The notes below the pieces were generated by a model. That model saw only the letters and a program-made list of their open reading frames with translations. It searched no databases and was not told where the DNA came from. Position numbers and translations under genes: made by a program. Positions 1 to 6,014 of a stretch of 7,042 bases of DNA are shown here, piece after piece (the stretch's first letter is position 1; the number at the start of each line of letters is the position of its first letter). The DNA is from Anaerolineae bacterium CG2_30_58_95. Lineage in GTDB: Bacteria > Chloroflexota > Anaerolineae > Anaerolineales > Villigracilaceae. The DNA lies in assembly GCA_001872165.1 (NCBI GenBank), contig MNXK01000030.1, positions 1 through 7,042 on the forward strand, in the 5' to 3' direction.

Positions 1-1940
1 ATGACCAGCAGTAAGCCCACGCTGAAAGCAGTCCATTTCCACGAAGCAGTTTCTTGCTTAATCACCGCCACCGTCGCCGCGCAGGGGATGAAGGTCATCT
101 GCACCACCAGGAATGCCAACGCCGCCGCCGGGGTCAGGGTTCTGGCAACCTGTTCGGCAAGCCCCAGGTTTGCCTCACTCCCATACAAGACGCCCAGCGT
201 CGCAATCGTATTTTCCTTGGCGACAAAACTGGACAGCAATGCGACAATCAGCCGCCAATCCCCCAATCCCAGCCACTGCCCGGCCGGTTCCAGCCAGCGC
301 CCAAACCTGGCAAGCAGACTTCCTTCGATCTCGCCGCCCGGCAGATAAGCGAGCAGCCAGACGATGGCCGAGGCCAGCAAAATGATGCCGCCGGCCTTCT
401 TGATAAAAGCCCCAGTCTTATACCAGATGTACAGGCCGATGGTACGGGCGTTCGGGAGGTGGTAGAGCGGCATTTCCATGATAAAGGCTGAACGCGCCCC
501 CCTGAACACACCCCGATTGATCGCCATGCCAACCAAGAGCAGCAGGAGGGTATTGCCAGCCACCAGCCCCCAGCTGACGAGCGCCGCGTTCTTGCCGAAA
601 AAGGCCGGGGCCAGGAAGGCGATCACCGCCATGCGCGCGCTGCACGGTACCAGCGGCATGAGCAGGATGGTCAACAGGCGGGCGCGGCGCTCCTCGACAA
701 TGCGCGCACACATGACGCCCGGCACATTACAGCCAAATCCGATGCACATCGGCAAAAAAGAACGACCATGCAGTCCCATCCAGTGCATGAAGCGATCCAT
801 CACATACGCCGACCGCGCCAGGTAGCCGACGTCTTCCAGTAAGCCCAATACGGCAAAGAAGACGATCAGGATGGGCACGAACGTCAACACAGTGCCTGCG
901 CCACCAATCAGGCCATCCACCAGCAGGCTGGTCAGCCACGCCGGAGCAGGAGCGAGAACCTGGCGTACACTTTCCGCAATGGAGGAGATGACCTTCATGC
1001 CGAGCCAGCTCACCACCGGCATGGCCGCTGTATACGTGAGCCAAAAAACCAGTCCAAAAATGCCCAACAGCAACGCCAGCCCCCAGAATGGGTGGGTGGC
1101 GATCTTGTCCAGGCGATCGGTGAGGCTGATCGCGCCGGCCTTAGGCTTTTCCACTGCGGCCCGCACCATGCGCCCGACCCACTCGTAACGCCCGCCGGCA
1201 ACGTCCAGGTAGGCGTCCTCGTGCTGCTTGAGCAGTGTATGAATCCGCTCCCACGCCTCCTGTGCGGATTGGCGGACCATCTCGGTGATTTCTGTGTCCC
1301 CTTCGAGCAATTTGATGGCCGTCCAGTCTTCCGGATAAAGCGTAATTTTCCCGCCGAGCAGGGAGCGAATCTCTGCCAGCACCGGACGGTGCTTGGGGCG
1401 TATTTCCGGGCGATTGGGGGCAAAGTCATCGGGATTCTTTATCAGGCGCAACGCAGCGTCAATCAACTCGCTGACACCCTGATTGCGGGAAGCCACCAGC
1501 GGCACGACCGGCGCCCCAAGCGCCGCTTGCAGCACGTGCGTCTCCACGAGAATCCCTTCCTGCTCTGCCACATCGGTCATGTTCAAACCCACCACCACCC
1601 GCACCGGCATGCTCAACAGTTCGGCGACCAAGTACAGGTTGCGTTCCAGAGCGGCGGCGTTGACGATGACCACTACCACGTCTGGCCGCTCGCGGAGCAA
1701 AAAATCACGGGCGATGCGCTCCTCTTCGGAGTTGGCCGTCAGGCTGTAGGTGCCCGGCAAATCCACCAGGCGAATCACCTGTCCGTCGTGCGTGTACAGG
1801 CCGGTCTTCTGCTCCACCGTTTTGCCTGGCCAGTTGCCCACGTGCTGGTTCAGCCCGGTCAGCATGTTGAAGACGGTGGACTTGCCCACGTTGGGTTGCC
1901 CGGCTAGAGCAATCGTGCAAGATGCCTTCGTCTCACTCAT
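1..1940 (-). CDS. feoB: FeoB ferrous iron transporter (C-terminus cut by window start)
   Basis: Inner-membrane Fe(II) importer with an N-terminal GTPase domain. I read the frame by hand from the ATG at 1940 down to base 3: 646 codons, no stop and no frameshift. G-protein motifs are all visible: G1 GQPNVGKS (residues 14-21), the switch threonine in WPGKTVE (37-43), G3 DLPG (60-63), G4 NMTD (120-123) and a G5-like ASRNQG (150-155). The membrane part follows with the family landmarks LEDVGY (368-373), GLHGRSF then GFGCNVP with Cys404, PCSAR with Cys433, and VAKEN (573-577). A PCAATVAVIK stretch close to the window edge is the usual near-C-terminal FeoB motif, so probably only a few tens of residues are missing. 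The ATG overlaps the feoA stop in an ATGA, which implies translational coupling. Only 3 of 36 arginines use AGG/AGA. Confidence 0.97.
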   Translation of the reverse strand, partial: MSETKASCTIALAGQPNVGKSTVFNMLTGLNQHVGNWPGKTVEQKTGLYTHDGQVIRLVDLPGTYSLTANSEEERIARDFLLRERPDVVVVIVNAAALERNLYLVAELLSMPVRVVVGLNMTDVAEQEGILVETHVLQAALGAPVVPLVASRNQGVSELIDAALRLIKNPDDFAPNRPEIRPKHRPVLAEIRSLLGGKITLYPEDWTAIKLLEGDTEITEMVRQSAQEAWERIHTLLKQHEDAYLDVAGGRYEWVGRMVRAAVEKPKAGAISLTDRLDKIATHPFWGLALLLGIFGLVFWLTYTAAMPVVSWLGMKVISSIAESVRQVLAPAPAWLTSLLVDGLIGGAGTVLTFVPILIVFFAVLGLLEDVGYLARSAYVMDRFMHWMGLHGRSFLPMCIGFGCNVPGVMCARIVEERRARLLTILLMPLVPCSARMAVIAFLAPAFFGKNAALVSWGLVAGNTLLLLLVGMAINRGVFRGARSAFIMEMPLYHLPNARTIGLYIWYKTGAFIKKAGGIILLASAIVWLLAYLPGGEIEGSLLARFGRWLEPAGQWLGLGDWRLIVALLSSFVAKENTIATLGVLYGSEANLGLAEQVARTLTPAAALAFLVVQMTFIPCAATVAVIKQETASWKWTAFSVGLLLV

Positions 1941-2218
1941 AACGCCTCCACCAACACCTTGAGCGCTTCGCCCCGCCCCAGGGCGACACGCGTATCTCTC
2001 ACAGTGACCAGAAGCGGGCCACGCCCATAATTCTGAAGCAGGGTTACTTCTGTACCTGGTGTGAATCCCAATGAGACCATCCGGCCCATCAACCCGCGAC
2101 CACCCGAAAGGCCAACCACCACGCCCCGTTCCCCTGGCTTTAGACTGCTCAAGGGAATTTGGCCCGGCTGTGATGGGCCGAGTTTTTCCAGGTTTTTACA
2201 CTTCGACCTTAACCTCAT
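1937..2218 (-). CDS. feoA: FeoA family protein, ferrous iron uptake accessory
   Basis: Small cytosolic SH3-like protein of 93 residues that works with FeoB in Fe(II) import; its exact role (often assumed to modulate FeoB) is not settled in the family. The core begins at PLSSLKPGERG (22-32) and continues through the typical RMVSLGFTPGTEV (46-58), NYGRGPLLV (63-71) and a terminal RVALGRGEALKVLV. I chose the ATG at 2218 because it gives a normal FeoA length and has an AAAGGG about 9 nt upstream. A longer reading to 2305 would merely translate the fur tail in another frame. The gene overlaps the end of fur by 23 bp and shares ATGA with feoB, so fur, feoA and feoB should be cotranslated from one mRNA. 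Residues 1-20 are outside the usual FeoA core, so a start slightly downstream cannot be excluded. Confidence 0.93.
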   Translation of the reverse strand: MRLRSKCKNLEKLGPSQPGQIPLSSLKPGERGVVVGLSGGRGLMGRMVSLGFTPGTEVTLLQNYGRGPLLVTVRDTRVALGRGEALKVLVEAL

Positions 2219-2654
2219 GATTGGTAGCCCTTTCTTCACGACAGTTGGAACAGTAGCCAGTGAGGGACAGGTGTACATCCATGACCTGCACACCCTCCCG
2301 ATCAATCAGAGATTGCACGGCTTCCATTACGGCAGAAGCTTCGAATTCGATCACCTGTCGGCACCCGATACAGGTGAAGTGATAATGGGGCACCTTTTGT
2401 ACCATCTCGAAATGGCCATGTTCTTCGCCCAGGCTGTGTTCCTTCACCAGCCCCATCGCTTTCAGCAAAGCCAGCGTCCGGTAAACCGTGGCCAGGCCGA
2501 TGCGTGGGTCGCGAGCTTTGACACGGTCATGGATGGCCTCCGCGTCCAGATGTTCCTGGCTGGCTTCGAGCACCTCCAGGATCAACTGCCGCTGGCGGGT
2601 CATGCGCAAGCCATTGGAGTGAATAGCGGTGAGGAATTGTGCTTCTCGACTCAT
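2196..2654 (-). CDS. fur: Fur family ferric uptake regulator
   Basis: Metal-sensing transcriptional repressor of 152 residues, a normal Fur length. The N-terminal winged helix contains GLRMTRQRQLILEVL (15-29), HLDAEAI (35-41) and the recognition-helix signature LATVYRTL (54-61). The C-terminal dimerisation and metal domain has HYHFTCIGC (90-98), IEFE (102-105) and the second zinc pair CSNC (135-138); the two CxxC motifs would form the structural Zn site. The ATG at 2654 is preceded by TAGGTG at 4-5 nt. An in-frame ATG at 2687 is rejected because it would translate the Fur operator itself. The gene leads the feoAB operon and has a Fur box in its leader, so iron-dependent autoregulation is expected. 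A Zur or PerR assignment is possible from family resemblance alone, but the linked feoAB and the operator favour Fur. Confidence 0.94.
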   Translation of the reverse strand: MSREAQFLTAIHSNGLRMTRQRQLILEVLEASQEHLDAEAIHDRVKARDPRIGLATVYRTLALLKAMGLVKEHSLGEEHGHFEMVQKVPHYHFTCIGCRQVIEFEASAVMEAVQSLIDREGVQVMDVHLSLTGYCSNCREERATNHEVKVEV

Positions 2655-2663
2655 GGCGCACCT

Positions 2664-2688
2664 ATTGATAATAATTCTCATTATCAAT
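2664..2688 (-). promoter_or_regulatory. Fur box (operator) of the fur-feoAB operon
   Basis: The plus-strand core GATAATAATTCTCATTATC (2667-2685) matches the classical 19-bp Fur box GATAATGATAATCATTATC at 17 of 19 positions when read on the minus strand. It sits in a 25-bp inverted repeat with perfect 9-bp arms, ATTGATAAT (2664-2672) and ATTATCAAT (2680-2688), around a 7-bp centre. It starts right at the predicted -10 and covers the expected transcription start, the usual geometry for repression. The assignment is by consensus match; no binding data. Confidence 0.9.
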
Positions 2689-2714
2689 ATACATCATTTC
2701 ACAGCCAGCGACAA
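2686..2714 (-). promoter_or_regulatory. Predicted sigma70-type promoter for fur-feoA-feoB
   Basis: Read on the minus strand, TTGTCG (2714-2709, 4 of 6 to TTGACA) lies exactly 17 nt from TATATT (2691-2686, 5 of 6 to TATAAT). Transcription would begin near 2679, inside the Fur box, giving a leader of about 25 nt before the fur ATG. The tight fit with the operator makes this more credible than the hexamer scores alone. Confidence 0.6.
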
Positions 2715-2741
2715 GTGACATTCGTCACGGATTGATGTCAC
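2715..2741. repeat. GTGAC/GTCAC half-site cluster next to the fur -35
   Basis: GTGAC ATTC GTCAC (2715-2728) is a 5-bp inverted repeat with a 4-bp spacer that directly abuts the predicted -35 hexamer. A third GTCAC lies at 2737-2741. The position suits an activator or second regulator, but the arms are short and chance is a real alternative. Confidence 0.25.
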
Positions 2742-2793
2742 TGAAAGGGATGGATTATCTTTCGCTTTACTCCCCTGATCCAACCGTCTTTCG

Positions 2794-2823
2794 AAAAAAT
2801 TATTGCCACCCCACCGGCGCGGC
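2794..2823 (-). terminator. Possible intrinsic terminator between AOR gene and fur
   Basis: On the minus strand GCCGCGCC (2823-2816) can pair with GGGGTGGC (2812-2805) across a GGT loop, with one G-T pair and one mismatch. It is followed by AATAA and then six T residues (2799-2794). The T-run begins 5 nt after the stem, which is looser than ideal. It would insulate the fur promoter from AOR read-through. Confidence 0.4.
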
Positions 2824-2910
2824 TTCATCGAACGCTTTCAGCAGCGCGGGGAGCGCCGATGATAAGCCATTCTCGTTATTGCCCAATCTGCAAACCACCT
2901 GAATGGTTAC
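2800..2910 (-). pseudogene. Possible 3'-end remnant of an unidentified gene
   Basis: A minus-strand frame ends at TAA 2802-2800 and is open back to a TGA in the palindrome loop at 2931-2929. The last 20 or so codons look coding (third positions rich in G/C), with LPALLKAF near the end, and the stop coincides with the terminator-like hairpin, as at a genuine gene end. No start codon or ribosome binding site supports an intact small gene. The LPALLKAF stretch resembles IPALLKAF at the end of the Mrp-family ATPase in this window; 14 nt (2834-2847 and 6546-6559) are identical. It may be a truncated paralogue tail or a coincidence. Confidence 0.25.
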
Positions 2911-2913
2911 CTC

Positions 2914-2947
2914 AGACCTCGGAGGTCTTCAGAGACCTCCGAGGTCT
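2914..2947. repeat. Double palindrome / perfect 15-bp hairpin after AOR stop
   Basis: AGACCTCGGAGGTCT (2914-2928) and AGACCTCCGAGGTCT (2933-2947) are separated by TCAG. Each unit is itself a 7-1-7 palindrome, and the two are exact reverse complements, so the locus can fold as one 15-bp hairpin or as two small ones. It begins 2 nt after the AOR stop codon. There is no T-run on either side, so it is not a standard intrinsic terminator; a REP-like dispersed element or mRNA 3'-end stabiliser fits better. Confidence 0.9.
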
Positions 2948-2949
2948 TG

Positions 2950-4896
2950 TTAAGCGCGCCTCCCCCCGTGGGGATGCCTGTCCAGGGGCCAGAGGGGTGG
3001 GCCGTCCCACTCCAGGTACGGGCCGTGGGCCTCGAGCTCGTCAGCCACGTATTTTAGCCCCAGCCGTTCCAGCCTCTCCCGCCTCGGGATACCCGTCTCA
3101 GGGTCGCACCCGTGCACTTTGTAATACTCTGTGAGCATCTCTGCGTGCTTCTTTCGCTCCTCTTCCCCCCCTGAGGTATCCCTTACCTCCGGCTTTTGCG
3201 GCAGCCGGTCGTGCTTCCTGGTGATCCCCTGCCTGGCGTTGAAGGTCATCTCGAGAGCATAGATCCTATCTGCGGCCTCTTCCAGGCTGGCGGCATCCCA
3301 CTCGATGCCGGTTGCCGCCCTAAGCAGCATTGCCAGGCCGTCCCAAAGCGGGTACTTCCACACCAGCGGCACGGCGCAGACCCAACTGTTGACCGCCCCC
3401 TTGCAGCGCCCTATCGCGTCCGTAAGCGTCGTGGCCCTTTCGGAGATGGTGAGCCCCGCCACCGGGTCCTGGGACATCTGGGGAGGCAGCACGCCCGCCT
3501 GTATAAGTATTGGGAAGACCTGCGGGTCATTCTCGCCATAGGCCCAACTCCTCCCTCTGAGGTGATCGGCGCCCCTGGTCGAGGTCGCGTGGGCGAGGGC
3601 GAAGAGTCCCGCGGGGTGAGGGCCGCGGCTGAGTCCCTTGACGTGATAGCAATAGTCCATCGCCCCCCTGCCGATGATTTTGGCGAAGCTATATAGTCCC
3701 TCGGCTACCAGGTTGCCGAACCCTTCCCTCCGCGCGACCTGGTGAATCAGTTCGATCTGGGAATCCACATCTTCCCAATCCAGTGAGAGCCCGCCGGTGT
3801 CCTCTTGGGTGATGATCCCCCGCTGGTAGAGTTCTTTGGCGAGGGCGATGGTGTTGCCGAGCGGTATTACGCACATCCCGTACTTGTCGGCGAGGTTCTC
3901 CATCTCCATGATGGCGATGGGGTCCAGGATGCCGCAGTTAATTCCCATGCAGGCGATGCACTCGAACTCGAGGGCCGAGCCCTCCTCCCCCGCGCGCTTG
4001 CCTGTCGGAATCCTGAAAACATCCTTGCACCTGACAGGGCAGTCATGGCAGCCCGCTCTCCCTATCTCGTACTTCTTCCAGGCTTGGAGGGTCAAAGCCT
4101 CAGGAATTTCCTTGGCTGAAAGATATTTTTGGAAATACCTGTAGCCGGGCCACCAGGACATCACACCGAGGTGTGTGCCGTATACGGCGACGACCTCGTG
4201 TTGCAGGTGGTCTTTCAAAAAGAACCTCCTGTCTTCCCGCGCCAGTTGCCCGAATTTCTCAGGATTGGCCAATTCTACCCTGCCGGTGCCCCTGACGGCG
4301 ATGGCCTTCAGGTTCTTGGAACCCCACACAGCCCCGCTCCCTCTGGCAGCGGAGGCGTGCTTGTCAACGATGGTGGAGGCAAAGCGCACCAGGTTTTCCC
4401 CTGCCTGACCGATGCCGGCCACGCTGATGTTTTTTCCATGCCTCTCCTTAAGGATGTCGGTGGTCTCCCAGGTCGTCTTGCCCCACAGGTCAGAAGCGTC
4501 CCTCAGTTCGACTTTTTCGTCGTCTATCCAAAGGTACTTCGGGCTCTCTGCCCTTCCGGTGATTACAATTTGGTCGAAGCCTGCACGCTTCAGACGATAG
4601 GCGAAGGCGCCTCCGGCGTTTCCATCGCCCAGGATGCCGCTGTAGGGCGAGAGGGCGCTGACCTCAACCCGGCTGGTCATCCCCAGGGGGGTGCCCGAAA
4701 GGGGACCGGGGGCCAGGCACAGGACATTCTCCGGCCCCAGCGGGTCAATGCCGGGCTTTATCTCGTCGAAGAGGGTCTTCGAGTTGAACCCCCTGCCACC
4801 TATGAACTCCCTCGCCACCGATTCCTCCAGCGGCTGCTTCATGACCTTTCCCCTCGTGAGGTCTACCCTAAGGATCGTTCCTCTCCAGCCGTACAT
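2950..4896 (-). CDS. Aldehyde:ferredoxin oxidoreductase family protein (tungstopterin enzyme)
   Basis: A cytosolic enzyme of 648 residues of the AOR family, which typically oxidises aldehydes to acids with ferredoxin as acceptor and uses a W (or Mo) bis-pyranopterin plus one [4Fe-4S] cluster. The N-terminal AOR domain has WRGTILRVDL (4-13) and the cofactor-loop GGRGFNSK (33-40). Cluster ligands are Cys283, Cys286 and Cys290 (CHDCPVRC) with the distant fourth Cys498 in DAIGRCKG. Further family landmarks are LEFECIACMGINCGI (309-323), TRGADHLRGR (440-449) and NARQGITRKHDRLP (553-566). The ATG at 4896 matches the family N-terminus and has a strong ribosome binding site; a 26-residue extension to 4974 is rejected. 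The substrate and subfamily cannot be read from sequence; a BamB-like role is not excluded on size, but no partner subunits are present. Arginine codons are 32 of 47 AGG/AGA, unlike feoB. Confidence 0.95.
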   Translation of the reverse strand: MYGWRGTILRVDLTRGKVMKQPLEESVAREFIGGRGFNSKTLFDEIKPGIDPLGPENVLCLAPGPLSGTPLGMTSRVEVSALSPYSGILGDGNAGGAFAYRLKRAGFDQIVITGRAESPKYLWIDDEKVELRDASDLWGKTTWETTDILKERHGKNISVAGIGQAGENLVRFASTIVDKHASAARGSGAVWGSKNLKAIAVRGTGRVELANPEKFGQLAREDRRFFLKDHLQHEVVAVYGTHLGVMSWWPGYRYFQKYLSAKEIPEALTLQAWKKYEIGRAGCHDCPVRCKDVFRIPTGKRAGEEGSALEFECIACMGINCGILDPIAIMEMENLADKYGMCVIPLGNTIALAKELYQRGIITQEDTGGLSLDWEDVDSQIELIHQVARREGFGNLVAEGLYSFAKIIGRGAMDYCYHVKGLSRGPHPAGLFALAHATSTRGADHLRGRSWAYGENDPQVFPILIQAGVLPPQMSQDPVAGLTISERATTLTDAIGRCKGAVNSWVCAVPLVWKYPLWDGLAMLLRAATGIEWDAASLEEAADRIYALEMTFNARQGITRKHDRLPQKPEVRDTSGGEEERKKHAEMLTEYYKVHGCDPETGIPRRERLERLGLKYVADELEAHGPYLEWDGPPLWPLDRHPHGGRRA

Positions 4897-4903
4897 AATT
4901 TTT

Positions 4904-4910
4904 CCTCCTT
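4904..4910 (-). promoter_or_regulatory. Strong Shine-Dalgarno fixing the AOR start
   Basis: AAGGAGG on the minus strand, 7 nt before the ATG at 4896. It is a near-perfect anti-16S match at ideal spacing and rules out the in-frame ATG at 4974, whose extension has no family counterpart. It suggests high translation of the AOR gene. Confidence 0.85.
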
Positions 4911-4920
4911 CTCTTGGACT

Positions 4921-4938
4921 TTTGACAAAATTTGACAA
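4921..4938. repeat. TTTGACAA direct repeat upstream of the AOR gene
   Basis: TTTGACAA occurs at 4921-4928 and again at 4931-4938, one helical turn apart, in the 126-bp gap between the radical SAM gene and the AOR gene. On the minus strand it reads TTGTCAAA twice. It lies in the AOR leader about 25-40 nt before the ATG, so it could be an operator or a leader element. The rest of the gap holds no gene and no convincing promoter pair. Confidence 0.4.
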
Positions 4939-5022
4939 TAGGTGAGAACTGGACCAAACTGGGTGCATGGACAATATAGCCCAATTCGCGTAGTTCCGGT
5001 TACAAGTTTACCAGGCAATTGC

Positions 5023-6006
5023 TCACCCTACAGACTTCCGAAGTCTCGGAATCTCGGACGTCTCAGGATAGCGAGCCGGCGCGGCACTCCAAAATCGGTA
5101 GCTGTAACGCTCCACGACCTGCGCCCGCCCGCTGAGGCTGAGGGCCTGCAAGGCCTCCTGAACCTGCCCCGGCGACCAGCGCTCCAGCGTGCGAATCAAC
5201 TCTTCTTCGCGCATCGGGTGACGGGTGATGACCGCGACCACCGCATCCACCATGTCTTTATATCCTGAAAGGTCAAAATCGCCTTCGGCGGGATGGACAA
5301 CGCGGGCCACCTCCCCCAGGATGGCCCGGGCGCGCAACAGCCCCTCTTCATCCGGGGGCTGTACCCACAACTCGGCTGGCGGACGCGTCGGCAGGTTGAT
5401 ATGCACCTGATCGGGGTGGATGGTCTGCAAGGTGGCCGCGATCTCACGCAGGGCCTCTTCCGTATCGTTCAATCCCCGCACCAGCATGACCTCCACCCAC
5501 AACTGGCCTTGATATTCACGCCGAAAGGCGATCAGGCCTTCCACCAACCGCTCGAAGGTGATTTCAGGGTAAGGGCGATTGATTTTGCGATACAGGCGAG
5601 GATTGCCGGCGTCCAGGGTGGGTAGTACGGCATCCGCAGCGGAGAGTTCCTGTCGCACTTCGGGCAAATACAGCAGCGCGCCGTTGGTGATGACCGCCAC
5701 CGGCAGGCTGGTCAGCGCCTTGACCTGCCTTATTAGCCAGCCAATGCCGCTGTGCAGGGTCGGCTCGCCGGAGCCCACAAAAGTGATCCAGTCAATCTTG
5801 CCGGGTTGATGGACAGATAGGGCATTTTTTACCTCGGCCAGGATGTCGGCGCGTGGGAAATATTCGCGCCGCACGTTGGTCAGCGGTACGCTGCGCCCCA
5901 ACTGGCAGTAGACGCAGTTCCAGTTACAGGTCTTGAGCGGGATGGTGTCAATCCCCAGGGATTGACCCAGCCGGCGGGAGGGAACGGGACCGAAGACGTA
6001 ATTCAT
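5023..6006 (-). CDS. Radical SAM protein (COG0731-like), function unknown
   Basis: A 327-residue radical SAM enzyme that should cleave S-adenosylmethionine with a [4Fe-4S] cluster. The cluster motif is C27-x3-C31-x2-C34 in [14 protein letters not shown], preceded by the family N-terminus [18 protein letters not shown] (3-20). GSGEPTL (78-84) is the glycine-rich SAM-binding segment. After the barrel, residues of about 250-305 (from [14 protein letters not shown] to YRFW) look like a small winged-helix domain. The family is sometimes labelled wyosine-synthetase related, but the substrate of this branch is unknown to me. The ATG lies 8 bp after the stop of the CGGC gene, so the two are cotranscribed; its ribosome binding site is weak, which suggests coupled translation. 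The last codons (321-325, RLRKS) are exactly a 15-bp palindromic repeat, so the C-terminal tail is probably repeat-derived. Confidence 0.92.
   Translation of the reverse strand: MNYVFGPVPSRRLGQSLGIDTIPLKTCNWNCVYCQLGRSVPLTNVRREYFPRADILAEVKNALSVHQPGKIDWITFVGSGEPTLHSGIGWLIRQVKALTSLPVAVITNGALLYLPEVRQELSAADAVLPTLDAGNPRLYRKINRPYPEITFERLVEGLIAFRREYQGQLWVEVMLVRGLNDTEEALREIAATLQTIHPDQVHINLPTRPPAELWVQPPDEEGLLRARAILGEVARVVHPAEGDFDLSGYKDMVDAVVAVITRHPMREEELIRTLERWSPGQVQEALQALSLSGRAQVVERYSYRFWSAAPARYPETSEIPRLRKSVG
5032..5046. repeat. 15-bp palindrome at the 3' end of the radical SAM gene
   Basis: AGACTTCCGAAGTCT is a perfect 7-1-7 palindrome of the same design as the units at 2914-2947. Compared with AGACCTCCGAGGTCT, position 5 is T for C and position 11 is A for G, a paired change that keeps the dyad. 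It occupies codons 321-325 in frame. Degenerate TCTCGGA copies continue to about 5065, inside the gene. Confidence 0.85.
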
Positions 6007-6014
6007 CTTTACAC

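Noticed and set aside
1092..1907. Plus-strand open frame of 271 codons opposite feoB
   Set aside because: It is antisense to a fully verified feoB reading frame, has no recognisable domain, and is the expected shadow of GC-rich third positions.
2061..2735. Plus-strand open frame of 224 codons opposite fur and feoA
   Set aside because: It runs through the Fur box, promoter and two well-identified genes on the other strand and shows no protein family features.
2914..2947. Double palindrome as an intrinsic terminator of the AOR transcript
   Set aside because: The stem is strong, but neither flank has a T-run; the hairpin at 2805-2823 with six T residues is a better terminator candidate.
2859..3134. 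Plus-strand frame of 91 codons with a CPIC motif near its start
   Set aside because: Only one CxxC, no good ribosome binding site, and most of it lies over the palindromes and the AOR 3' end; the motif is likely chance.
4129..4935. Plus-strand open frame of 268 codons opposite the AOR gene
   Set aside because: Antisense shadow; the minus frame carries complete AOR motifs and a strong ribosome binding site.
4897..4974. N-terminal extension of the AOR gene to an upstream ATG
   Set aside because: The added 26 residues have no family counterpart, and the AAGGAGG at 7 nt from the ATG at 4896 decides the start.
4973..4978. TATATT on the minus strand as a -10 for the AOR gene
   Set aside because: No acceptable -35 hexamer lies at 16-18 nt; the nearest TTGTAA is 21 nt away, so I do not call a promoter.
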